Positions 16,590-26,300 of a DNA stretch of 64,000 nt are shown piece by piece. Numbering within the stretch: the stretch's first letter is position 1; every line of letters starts with the position of its first letter. A program made the translations under genes and the position numbers. Location of the stretch: positions 2,728,001 to 2,792,000 of the forward strand of contig OY762508.1 in assembly GCA_963665975.1 (NCBI GenBank). Direction: 5' to 3'. This DNA comes from G963665975 sp963665975 (lineage in GTDB: Bacteria > Bacteroidota > Rhodothermia > Rhodothermales > Bin80). The notes under the pieces were generated by a model. That model was not told where the DNA came from. It ran no database searches and saw only the letters and a list, made by a program, of their open reading frames with translations.

Positions 16590-16627
16590 GGAAGGCCGCT
16601 CCCGGGATACTCCAGGAGCGGCTTTCC
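16590..16627 (+). terminator. Intrinsic terminator after amt-glnK
   Basis: A strong hairpin with arms ggaaggccgctcc (16590-16602) and ggagcggctttcc (16615-16627), pairing over 13 positions with one G-T wobble, loop of 12 bases, followed by an AT-rich tattttacac-like tail (tatatta). It lies 26 bp after the P-II stop and before the NfeD start, so it ends the amt-glnK unit. Confidence 0.8.
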
Positions 16628-16691
16628 TATATTACACGCACAGGTCGTATGCTGCGCGCGTACCCTTTTTCCCGACAAACGGACAAGCGCC

Positions 16692-17249
16692 ATGGACACC
16701 GTCTATTGGGTGGCCCTGCTGGTAGGGGGATTTTTCGTCGCGCTCTCCATGTTCGGTGGAGGTGAGGTGGACAGTGATCTGGATATCGATGCCGATACGG
16801 ATCTGGAGCTGGACGTTGATGCTGAATTAGGAGCGGGGCCGGGGTTTATTGATCTGTTCTCCCTGAGGACCCTGTTTCTGTTCGCGGCCTTCTTCGGCCT
16901 GTGCGGTGTGCTGCTCGCACTGACCGATGTGAGTGAGGCGCTACGCGCTGTACTGGCCATTTCGACCGGGGCGTTTGTAGGACTCGGCGGAAACTATGTG
17001 ATAAAGCGCATTGGTTACGCACAGATTTCCAGCACCGTGACTTCCGGGGACATGAAGGGAAAATCGGGGCACGTAGTCATTCCTTTTGGGCCCACTGACA
17101 AGGGCAAGATCGTCCTGCGCAGCAAAGGCCAGCGCCTGCAACTTATCGCACGTGCATTCGAAGAAGCAGAGGATTCGTTCGAGCCCGGAGATGAAGTTGT
17201 CGTGGTACGCGTAGACGGCGGCATTGCAGAGGTGGTGAAGCCTTCTTGA
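16692..17249 (+). CDS. NfeD-like membrane protein (flotillin partner)
   Basis: A protein of 185 aa from ATG 16692. It has a first membrane segment (VYWVALLVGGFFVALSMF), a highly acidic stretch of alternating Asp (VDSDLDIDADTDLELDVDAE), two or three more membrane segments at about 50-100, and a C-terminal OB-fold-like region (TSGDMKGKSGHVVIPFG, ending GDEVVVVRVDGGIAEVV), the form of YuaF/NfeD proteins. Next to it, 48 bp downstream, is a flotillin. In Bacillus YuaF and FloT work together in membrane microdomains; the pairing here supports the same role. Confidence 0.85.
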   Translation: MDTVYWVALLVGGFFVALSMFGGGEVDSDLDIDADTDLELDVDAELGAGPGFIDLFSLRTLFLFAAFFGLCGVLLALTDVSEALRAVLAISTGAFVGLGGNYVIKRIGYAQISSTVTSGDMKGKSGHVVIPFGPTDKGKIVLRSKGQRLQLIARAFEEAEDSFEPGDEVVVVRVDGGIAEVVKPS

Positions 17250-17297
17250 TGAAGGGCGCCGGACAAACATTACATCCAATTAACCAGCAAACTTGTT

Positions 17298-18536
17298 ATG
17301 GAAGTGGTATTCATCATCACAGCGGTCCTCATCGCCGCGTTTCTTGCCGTCATTGGCATCGTGCGCGCCAACCTCAAGATCTGTCAGCCGAACGAAGTGC
17401 TGATTTTCAGCGGTCGCCGCAGGAGACTTTCCGATGGCGCTTCGGTAGGATATCGGGTCATTCAGGGAGGACGCGGGTTTCGAATTCCGCTCCTCGAAAA
17501 AGTGGACCGGCTACAGCTCAACACCATCCCGATCGACCTTACGGTAACCAATGCCTATTCCAAGGGCGGTATCCCACTCACCGTTCGGGCGATCGCTAAC
17601 GTAAAGGTGGCCTCCAACGAGGAAGAGCTGGCCAATGCGGTTGAGCGCTTGCTGGGCAAATCCCTGGGAGAGATTCAAACCATTGCCAAGGAAACGCTGG
17701 AAGGCAACTTGCGTGGCGTTCTGGCGACGCTTACGCCGGAAGAGGTCAATGAAGACCGGCTCAAGTTTGCCAAGGAGCTGCTCGCCGAGGCCGACAACGA
17801 CTTGAGCAACCTTGGTCTGCAGTTGGACACGATGAAGATCCAGAGCGTAGAGGATGACGCTGGCTATCTGGATGCCATCGGGCGCCAACAATCCGCGCAC
17901 ATCATCGCGGCTGCGCGCGTGGCCGAGGCGCGAAAGAAGGAACAGGCTCGTCTGGCGGAAACACACGCTGGCAAGACCATCGAGCAGGCGGAAAACGAAC
18001 TGCGGATCCTGAAGGCTCAATTGGCCGCAATCGCGGAAGCCGAAGAAGCACGCATTGCAGTGGCCGCCAATGTCGCAGAGGCCCAGGCGAAGCAGGAGCT
18101 CGCCGAAGAGGAAATCAAGCTGGCCGAAAAGCGCGAACGGGCCGAAGTCGTCGTGCGGGCAGAGGCCGAACGCGTCGCCAAAGAGGAGCTCGCCAAAGGC
18201 AATGCCGCACGGATTCTGGAGGACGGGAAGGCCGAAGTGGAAGTGCTGCGCCAGAAGCTGGCGCTATGGCACGAAGCAGGCTCCGATGCCGAGCGCCTGT
18301 TCCTGATCCAGATGCTCCCGGATATTCTTTCCCAAATCGTGCAGACCGTTGACAACCTGCAGATCGACAAGCTCACCGTGGTCGACGGCGGTCACGGCAC
18401 GGGCGTGCCGTCGGTGTTTAACCAGATTGCCGGGTCCACACCTGCGCTCTTGGAGAGCCTGAAGGCCTCTACGGGCATTGACATTGCCGGTATGCTAAGC
18501 CGTGCGGCGGACTCTGGGCCTGCGGCCTCCGACTAG
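17298..18536 (+). CDS. Flotillin-like SPFH-domain protein
   Basis: A protein of 412 aa: N-terminal membrane hairpin (VVFIITAVLIAAFLAVIGIV), SPFH domain at about 30-200 (NEVLIFSGRRRR, GGRGFRIPLLEKVDRLQL, VTNAYSKGGIPL), then a long Ala/Glu/Lys coiled coil (EARKKEQARLAETHAGK and AEEEIKLAEKRERAEV), and a flotillin C-terminal region. Flotillins form cage-like oligomers and organise membrane domains. It is paired with NfeD upstream. Its stop is 7 bp from the convergent stop of the M16 fragment. Confidence 0.9.
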   Translation: MEVVFIITAVLIAAFLAVIGIVRANLKICQPNEVLIFSGRRRRLSDGASVGYRVIQGGRGFRIPLLEKVDRLQLNTIPIDLTVTNAYSKGGIPLTVRAIANVKVASNEEELANAVERLLGKSLGEIQTIAKETLEGNLRGVLATLTPEEVNEDRLKFAKELLAEADNDLSNLGLQLDTMKIQSVEDDAGYLDAIGRQQSAHIIAAARVAEARKKEQARLAETHAGKTIEQAENELRILKAQLAAIAEAEEARIAVAANVAEAQAKQELAEEEIKLAEKRERAEVVVRAEAERVAKEELAKGNAARILEDGKAEVEVLRQKLALWHEAGSDAERLFLIQMLPDILSQIVQTVDNLQIDKLTVVDGGHGTGVPSVFNQIAGSTPALLESLKASTGIDIAGMLSRAADSGPAASD

Positions 18537-18543
18537 CTGCCGC

Positions 18544-19788
18544 TTACTCCTTGTCAAGGATATTGCCGTCCGTGTCCATGATATGGAAGGCGCCAAGATC
18601 CAGGGCGCGCACACCCTCCTCAATCACCGCGCGATCTCCGACCACGATCCAGACGAGGTTGTCAGGCCGGATGACGCTATTGGCCGCCTCCGCAACCTGA
18701 GAAGTATTCAGCGCCGCTACCTGATCAGCATAGGTGTCGTAATAGTCGCCGGGCAGGTCGTACTGCACCATGTCCGCAAGCGAGCCTTCTACGGCGTTGT
18801 TGGTCTCCCATCGGCCAGCCAGGGTCAGTGTTTGGTTCTGCTGCGCCTTGAGGACTTCTTCGTCCGTGGGAGGATCGTCCCCGAGATAAGCACGCAGTTC
18901 TGAAGCGATCTCCATGATCGACTCGCTCGTCTTGTCTGTCTGCACGGGGGCGTAGACGAGATACGGGCGTTGCCCACGTGCGTCCACTACGAAGCTTCCG
19001 GCGCCGTAGGACCATCCCTTTTCCTCCCGAAGGTTCATGTTCACGCGGGAGGTGAACGCACCACCCAGGATCGTATTCATTGTCTCGATGGCGAGATTGT
19101 CTGGCGTATTGCGGGGCGGAGCCACGTGCGCTGCAAAAATAATGGATTGCTGTGATCCCGGACGATCCATCAGGTATACCGAAGGGGCGTCCTGGTGCTC
19201 GACCACGGAGATGTTCTTCGTGGGCACCGTGCCCGAAGCCCAGTCGCCGAAACGCTCTTCGAGCAGCGGCTGCGCCTCTGCCATGGTGATGTCGCCCACC
19301 ACAACGATGGTGGCGATATTTGGCATGAACCATGTTTCGTGGAACGCCACCAGATCGTCCCGGGTCAGGCTGCCGACCGATGGTTCGCTTCCCGAGCCCG
19401 TAAACGGAAGACTATAGGCATGTCCCTCGCCATAGAGAAGCTGGGGCAAAACGCGCAACGCCATTTGGAACGGTGACGTCTTTTCCCGTTGGATACGGGC
19501 AATCTGCTGCTGCTTGAGGCGGTCCAGGTCGGCCTGCGGAAACGACGGGCGCAGGATGACGTCGGCGTACAGGTCGAGACTCGCGGCCAGGTTCTCTTTG
19601 AGGGCTGACAGCGAGACGAACGAGCCGTCCAGATTGGATCCCGCACCCAGGCTGGCGCCAAGATTGGTGAGCGTCTCATTGATTTCCAGCGCCGTCAATT
19701 CTCCGGCGCCCTCGTCCAGCATGCCCATGGTCAGACTTGCCGTGCCCTGCGTCCCACCCTGGTCGGCCGCAAATCCGGCATCCACCAT
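18544..19788 (-). pseudogene. M16 peptidase, C-terminal (inactive-type) half separated from its N-terminal half
   Basis: A 414-codon frame starting with ATG 19788. It corresponds to the second half of a two-module M16 peptidase: VDAGFAADQGGTQGTASLTM, LGASLGAGSNLDGSFVSLSAL, the middle strand ATIVVVGDITMAEAQPLLEE, and GGAFTSRVNMNLREEKGWSYG, the most conserved M16 C-domain motif. No HxxEH motif is present, as expected for a second module. It begins abruptly in mid-domain: the first strand (usually ...LSNGL.VVL...) expected before VDAGFAAD is missing. The preceding frame 19731-21197 encodes the N-terminal half and overlaps it by 58 bp in another reading frame, so the two are pieces of one gene broken by a deletion plus frameshift. 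They could still be two polypeptides, since M16 halves can work as heterodimers. Confidence 0.75.
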
Positions 19789-21197
19789 GCCTCGACGGTA
19801 GGTAATGCTGACCGGTCTACACCGCCATCAGTTGCACTGAAAGCCGGGAATGGATGTACTTCCAGAATATAGGCGCCATCGGCCAGCCACTCTGCAGCGG
19901 CCTTTCGAACGCTTTCCAAGGTGGCCTTGTCCTTGTCCAAGAATTCCTTTTTGAAGGCATCCGGGCCTGCGCCGTACACTTCACCGCGAGCCAGGATGTC
20001 GCTCTTTCCTCCGAATCCGCCAATCCGCTCAATTCCGCGAATGAAGCTGGCTTTGTCCTGTGTCCGTACGCGATCCAATTCCTCTTGCGTTGGGCCTCCC
20101 TCTAACAGGCGCTGCAGTTCTTCCCTGACGGCCGTTTCGACGACTGCCAGATCCTGGCCAGGTCGCGCCGTTGCGGATATAGTGAATTGGCTGCCGATTT
20201 CTCCGCCTCCAACGCCAGCGCTTACTCCTGTCGCGATCTGATCATCATACACGAGACGCTTGTACAGCCTGGAATTCTTGCCGCTGGAGAGCACGCTGCC
20301 CGCCAGATCCAACAGGTGGTAGGTTTCAGAATAGACCTCGGGTACATTCCAGACCATGTATACCCTGGCTTGTGGCACGCGGTCCTGCATAACCTCGCGC
20401 TGCTCGCCGGAGCGCTTGGCCACCCACGTATCAAAGTGGGATACGGGTGGGCCGGGCGGAATGTCACCAAAATATTCTTCTACCAGCTCCTTTGCGGCCT
20501 GTGCGTCTACGTCGCCGGCAATCGCCACGACGGCATTGCTGGGACCATAGTAGGTCTTAAACCACTCGTGCACATCTTCGATCGTGGCGGCATTCAGGTC
20601 ATCCATCGAGCCGATCACCGTGTGTGCGTAGGGGTGCCCATCGGGGTAGGTTGCATCGGTGATCTTGTTGTAGACCTGGCCGTAAGGCTGGTTTTCTCCC
20701 TGCCGCTTCTCGTTTTGCACGACGCCTCGTTGCTCGTCCAGCTTCGCCTGATCGACAGCCCCCAGAAGGTGACCCATCCGGTCAGATTCCATCCACAGGG
20801 CCAGCTCCAGTGCGTTTACGGGCACGTTTTGAAAGTAATTGGTTCGATCTTTGTTGGTTGTACCGTTCAGGTCGGTGGCGCCGGCTCGCTCGAGAACCTG
20901 AAAGTAATCATCGTTAAAATTCTCCGACCCGTTGAACATCAAGTGTTCGAACAGGTGAGCGAATCCGCTCCTGCCTGCCGGCTCGTTTTTCGATCCTACG
21001 TGATACCACAGGTTGATGGCTACAATCGGGGCTTTATGATCTTCGTGCACGATCAGGGTAAGGCCGTTGTCGAGCACGAACTTTTCGAACGGAACGTCCG
21101 GAAGCGCCATGGGCATTGTGTCCATATCCTGCGCCTGGGCCAATAGCGGCATGGCAAGCGCAACAGCCAACAGCAGGGTGGAAGTACGAGTATGCAT
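19731..21197 (-). pseudogene. Zinc M16 peptidase, N-terminal active half (broken gene)
   Basis: A 488-codon frame from ATG 21197 with a signal peptide (LLLAVALAMPLLAQAQD). The inverted zinc motif is intact: HLFEH at residues 81-85 with the third ligand Glu163 in VVQNEKR, 78 residues later. It continues with DDLNAATIEDVHEWFKTYYGP and a full M16 C-domain (LVYDDQIATGVSAG), reaching the inter-module linker VDRSALPTVEA. Then the frame shifts and reads AWWMPDLRPTRVGRRARQV up to a stop. In intact homologues the linker leads into the second module. The active site belongs to this half, so a partly active periplasmic protease is possible. Confidence 0.8.
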
Positions 21198-21295
21198 TGC
21201 GGATACAGGGTCTTGGTGGGAGGTTGGGACCAAGGTGATAGGGTGCAGCACCCCTGTACGATGGGGCGCCGAAAAAAGTTGTCTTTTCTTTCTGC

Positions 21296-22006
21296 TCATG
21301 GACGAACAATGTGGTGGGACACCTCCTCCAGATCCCAGGACAGCACCAGTCCTTCGGCGGTCTCCCGGGCGTGCTCTACTCCATAGAGAGCTTCGACCAG
21401 AAAGAAAGCCGGCTCGTAACTCAGCGCACCGCCTACAGAGGTTATGAACTTGCCGTCCACGACGAAGTTGACGTCGCTACGTACAGTAACTGCCGGAAAC
21501 ATGTCCGCGAGGCGCGAGCGATCCGCGGGGAAGGTTGTAGCCTGCCTGCCATCCAGCCTCCCTGTGGCGGCCAGAGGAAAGGCGCCGTCACAAACGCTTA
21601 CGACGTAATCTGCCTGATCTACGGCAGCCGTGAGCCATCGCAGAAAGGATTCATTGGCCAAATCGGCATCCATGCTTCCTTCGGTACTGGGAATTACGAG
21701 AATGTCGGCTGGCGGTGCGTTGTCGAACGAATAATGGGGTACGATTGTAATGCCTTCGAAGGTGGTGATGGGTAGGCCATCCGGCGAGACGACAAAGGGC
21801 TGCACATAGTGCACTGAGTCCCGAAACATGCTGTGGTGCAGGACATCGTACGGAGCCATGAGTTCGGAATTATAGACGGATTCAAGCACCACGAAGCCGG
21901 CGCTCAACACTCCGGAAGGATGGGCCGGCACCGCCGTCTCTGGTGCGCACCGAACGGCAAGGCCGAGAAATGCGAGCATGCAGGCTATGGGACAGAGTCG
22001 CCGCAT
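21296..22006 (-). CDS. Exported DJ-1/PfpI-like (class I glutamine amidotransferase fold) protein
   Basis: A protein of 236 aa. The N-terminus (MRRLCPIACMLAFLGLAV) is a signal sequence with a Cys at 20 that might be a lipid site, though LAVRC is a weak lipobox. The DJ-1/PfpI domain follows: GFVVLESVYNSELMAPYDV, ADILVIPSTEGS, nucleophile elbow VSVCDGAFPLAATGRLDGRQAT with Cys139, and a closing VDGKFITSVGGALSYEP. AraC-type regulators and isonitrile hydratases share the fold; here no DNA-binding domain is attached. Function outside the cytoplasm is unknown. It lies 98 bp upstream of the M16 gene on the same strand. Confidence 0.8.
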   Translation of the reverse strand: MRRLCPIACMLAFLGLAVRCAPETAVPAHPSGVLSAGFVVLESVYNSELMAPYDVLHHSMFRDSVHYVQPFVVSPDGLPITTFEGITIVPHYSFDNAPPADILVIPSTEGSMDADLANESFLRWLTAAVDQADYVVSVCDGAFPLAATGRLDGRQATTFPADRSRLADMFPAVTVRSDVNFVVDGKFITSVGGALSYEPAFFLVEALYGVEHARETAEGLVLSWDLEEVSHHIVRP

Positions 22007-22025
22007 TTGTCACGAGGACAGGATC

Positions 22026-23141
22026 CTAGTTTCCAGAGGCTGATTCCACAAACAGGCGCAACACATCGTGCGCCACCTCCAGATCGGCTCCGGATAGGTT
22101 GATCATGGCGGCGAGAATCACTTTCGTATCTGGCTGCATGATGAGGAGGGAGGTCCCGCCCACGGATCCGCCGCCGTGAGACAGGTAGCGGCGCGAATCG
22201 TCGCCGGTGCGGACACGCCAGCCAAAACCATAGCCGACGCCTTCGCCAGCTGTCGTCTGCTGTTCCGTAAAGAGCAATGCGAGGGCATCTTCAGACAGAA
22301 AGTCAGTGCCCAGATGTGCGTTGCCGAAGCGCAACAGATCTTCCGGACTCGAGAGAAATCCTCCCCCGGCCCACTTGTAACTGTTGTCGACGTAGGGAGC
22401 GTTTAGCAGGTCGCCATTCGCGCCACGCTCGTAGAAGCGCACGCGCTGATAGATCAGGCTGTCAGGATGGTCGGCCACCGTATGGCGCATGCCGAGCGGC
22501 CTGAAGACTTCCTGCCGCATAACGTGCAAGAACTGTCTTCCGGAGGCGCCCTCCACGACCGCGCTAATCAGGTTCCAGCCGTAGCTTGTATAGGCAAAGC
22601 GCTGTCCGGGGGCATGCAGCAACGTATCGGCGGCGAAGATAGCGAGGCCGCTTTCCACCGTTTCGTAGGACGTGCTGCTAAGGAACTCGTCTCCCTGGTA
22701 GTGGCGCACTCCGCCGAGATGGGCGCCCAGATTCCTGGTCGTAAGTAGCCATCGCTTCTCTGGAAAATACGGCACGTATTGTTGCACGGGCGCATTCACA
22801 TCCAGTCGCCCATCTTCGAAGAGCCGCGCGACGGCGGCAGCGGTAAAGGGCTTCGATATGCTTCCAATCCGAAACCTGCTTGTTGGCCACAACGGAACGC
22901 GCTGCTCCAGATCGGCATAGCCGAATCCCTTGGACCACACGGTTTCCCCATCTACCGACACGGCAATGGCGATGCCCGGATAGTCTTGCTCTTCAAGGTC
23001 GTGCAAGATCATTGCGCGCGCCGCCTGGATCTCTTTCGCAAATGGTGCGGAAGAGGGAGCGACCGCAGGCTGGGCTGCGGCCGTTCCGCAGAACAGCAGA
23101 AAAAGCGCGCCGCTAGCGGCCACGCGAAGTCTGTCCGTCAT
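22026..23141 (-). CDS. Serine hydrolase of the beta-lactamase class C / DD-peptidase fold
   Basis: A protein of 371 aa from ATG 23141 with signal peptide (ASGALFLLFCGTAAAQ). The three active-site elements are present: SISK (Ser94, Lys97) within FRIGSISKPFTAAAV, the Tyr element YTSYGWNLISAVVEG, and HGG in YLSHGGGSVGGTS. The profile (DLEQRVPLWPTSRF start, TAAAVARLFEDGRLD) is that of PF00144 proteins, which include esterases, D-aminopeptidases and AmpC. A true beta-lactamase cannot be claimed. It is in the same direction as the DJ-1 gene (19-bp gap) and is divergent from the large lipoprotein to its right. Confidence 0.87.
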   Translation of the reverse strand: MTDRLRVAASGALFLLFCGTAAAQPAVAPSSAPFAKEIQAARAMILHDLEEQDYPGIAIAVSVDGETVWSKGFGYADLEQRVPLWPTSRFRIGSISKPFTAAAVARLFEDGRLDVNAPVQQYVPYFPEKRWLLTTRNLGAHLGGVRHYQGDEFLSSTSYETVESGLAIFAADTLLHAPGQRFAYTSYGWNLISAVVEGASGRQFLHVMRQEVFRPLGMRHTVADHPDSLIYQRVRFYERGANGDLLNAPYVDNSYKWAGGGFLSSPEDLLRFGNAHLGTDFLSEDALALLFTEQQTTAGEGVGYGFGWRVRTGDDSRRYLSHGGGSVGGTSLLIMQPDTKVILAAMINLSGADLEVAHDVLRLFVESASGN

Positions 23142-23316
23142 ACTCAACACCCTTGTTGTCCTGTCTGCAAGCCGTTTGCTGGTCCCATGCAACCGCAGCG
23201 GTGAACGATCCGTGCGTGGAGTGGTTCAATCCTTCCTGGATGGCATACGCAACCAGAGCAGTTGATTGGTTTGTAGTTTCCGGGCTACTCACCCAAACCC
23301 AAGACATCCCGAACGT

Positions 23317-26300
23317 ATGAGAGATAGCATCAAATTTGCCGCACTCATTGCGCTGATTATTCTTCCTGCATGCAGTAGCGGATTTCCGGACACTTCCTCG
23401 GCAGAATATCAGGAAGTGGTTTCCTCATTCTATGTGGGTGTAGCTGCCATGGAAGTTGGTGAAGATGTCCGCGCCAATGCAAAGCTTACGCGGGTTACGG
23501 AGCTTGCGCCGGACGAGCCGGCAGCATGGGCGAACCTTGGGCTTCTCGCACTCCGGCGCGGCGAAGTGGACGCGGCGGACGCCTATTTGCGCAAAGCGCG
23601 GGCGCGGGGCGAGGGAATTAGCCACATACAATTGCTGTCTGCACAATTGGAGTTGTATCGCGGCCAGCCGCCACAGGCGCATGGCTACTTACGTAAGGCG
23701 ATAGCACACGACTCTACTAATCTCCGCGCTGCGTACCTGCTGGCTTCCGGGCTTGTTGAAACCGAAGAGGGTGATGCAGAGGCGGGATTGCTGCTCCGCC
23801 ACATTGCCACCACAGCACCAGACAATGCAGCGGTCCTTCTTGCCCTGCTTGGCAGAGCAGCCGATGCACAGGATACGGCGGCGCTACATACCACCTTTCA
23901 GGCGCTTGAAGCGCTGTCCTCATCGTGGGGGCCAGAGCCGACGGCACAACTGGCGGCTCTCCTTGAGGCTATTGCCACCGGCGATACAGGGCAAGTGGCG
24001 CGCCAAGTCGCCTTCTTACGCAACGTCCTGCTCAGCGAACCTGGCTTTCGTAAGAATCTTGCAGCGCTCCAGGCGCCCCCGGAACTCATAGGCGATCCCA
24101 TGACGGCGTTCGGGCGGCTGCAGACGCCGCGCTCGGCGCCGTCGGAGCCAGACCTCGCCCTGGACTTTGTGCTCGAGCGTCTGCTCCAGGTGGAGATGTC
24201 ACCCAAGGCATGGATTGGAGCCCTGGCGCTCGGCAATGCCGGGCTTCCAGCCGTCTTTATCGCAGATGGTGCCGAACTGACGACCCTGCGCGAGGAGACA
24301 TGGGCGTTTCCGGGCGGCGAACATGATGTGGCGCCCGGGTTGCACGGTGTCACCGGAATTGACTATGACTTTGATTTCCGGACAGACGTGTTGCTGGCGG
24401 GAGCTGGAGGCCTCCGGATCCTGCGCCAGGACTCGACAGAAGCCTTCGCCGACGTGACGGCAAGCCTGGGGCTCGATGCCGCCATAACGGAGACCGCCTA
24501 TACAGGGGCCTGGGTGGCCGACCTGGACCTGGAAGGAGATGTGGACATCGTGCTGGCGACCGAGGCCGGCCCCGTGCAGGTCTTGCAAAACAATGGCGAC
24601 GGGACGTTTACACCCGTGGAGGGCTTCGAAGATATAACGAACCTCCGTCAGTTCGTCTGGGCGGACTTCGATCAGGATGGCGACCCGGATGCCGTCCTGC
24701 TCGACACGGCGGGCACGATGCACATCCGCGAAAACTTGCGCCAGGGGCGGTTCCGGCCGCAGGCTGCGCCGCCAGTATTGCGCGACGTATTGGACATCAC
24801 CGTCGGAGACAGTAATAGTGACGGCATTCTGGATCTTCTGGCGCTGCGCCTGGACGGCCTGGTGGTGCAGATGTCGTGGATAGACCAGGAATGGACCTTA
24901 CAGGAAATAGCAAACTGGGTCGCACACCTGAACAGGGACGAGCCCGTGCGCCTGCTGCCAGCGGATATTGATAACAATGGAGCCATGGACCTGGTAGCTT
25001 CCAGCCCGCGAGGTGGAGAGGTTTGGCTGCAGGATGAAGCGTACACGTTTCAGATGATGCCATCGTTGATCGATTTCCACGTATTTGCCGTGGCGTCCAT
25101 CCGACAGGCGGGGCAACTAGAATTGATTGGGTTGGATGACAATAGGCAGCCCGCACGGTTGGCGATTCTGACGACCAAGGGGTATCACTGGAAGCAGATT
25201 CATCCGCGCGCAGCTCAGGCGATGGGCGATCAGAGGATCAATTCATTCGGGATTGGCGGCGAAGTAGAGCTTCGCTCGGGGACGCTGTATCAGAAGCAAC
25301 CCATTACGCAACCATTCTTGCATTTCGGATTGGGCGAGCAGCTTCTGGCAGACGTGGCGCGGATAACGTGGCCTAATGGGACTGTCCAGGCGGAGTTTGA
25401 AATGCTCTCCGATCAGGTGGTCTCTGCACAGCAGCGTCTGAAGGGATCTTGTCCGTGGCTGTTCACCCACAACGGTGAAGAGATGACTTTTGTCACGGAC
25501 TTTATCTGGCGCTCGCCGCTCGGACTGCGTATCAATGCGCAGGAGACGGCTGGCATCATGACTACCGAGGACTGGGTGAAGATTCGCGGCGATCAGCTCC
25601 GCGCCGTGCAGGGGCAATATGATGTCCGCATCACCGCGGAGCTTTGGGAGACGCACTTCTTCGATCATGTTTCGCTCCTGGCGGTAGACCATCCTGTGGG
25701 GAACGAGATCTATATAGACGAGCGTTTCGCATTTCCACCGCCGGAACTGAGGGTGCACGTGACCGGGCCTGCTGAGCCGGTGGCGCAGGTGTGGGACGAT
25801 CATGGCAACGACGTAACCGGGATCGTTCGTAAGAAGGATGAGCGGTATCTCGATTTCTTTGGGCGTGGCGCATATCAGGGAATCACGCGCGACCATTACA
25901 CCGAAATTGATCTTGGCGAGGGCATCCCGGACGCCAGTGTGCTAGTCGCCTCGGGTTGGATACGTCCTACGGACAGTTCTATCAACGTGGCCATCAGCCA
26001 GGGTAGCCGGAATTCTCCGCACCCGCTGCGCCTCGAAGCAAAAGATGCCACCGGGGCCTGGCGGACGGTCTATGAGAACCTGGGTTTCCCGGCCGGGAAG
26101 GCGAAGACCATCCTTATCGATTTAGAAGGCGTCTTCGCCCCTGATGCGCCGCGACACCTGCGGCTACACACGAACATGGAAATCTATTGGGATGCCTTTG
26201 CATGGGCCGAAAAGCGGTCCACCGAGCAGGTAACGATCCGGCAGCTTGCGCCCGGCGAGGCCGATCTGCGCTACCGCGGCTATTCCGTGGTGCATGAAGC

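Noticed and set aside
20187..21146. Rightward frame of 319 codons opposite the M16 peptidase
   Set aside because: The complementary strand encodes HLFEH and the rest of the M16 domain; the antisense product matches nothing.
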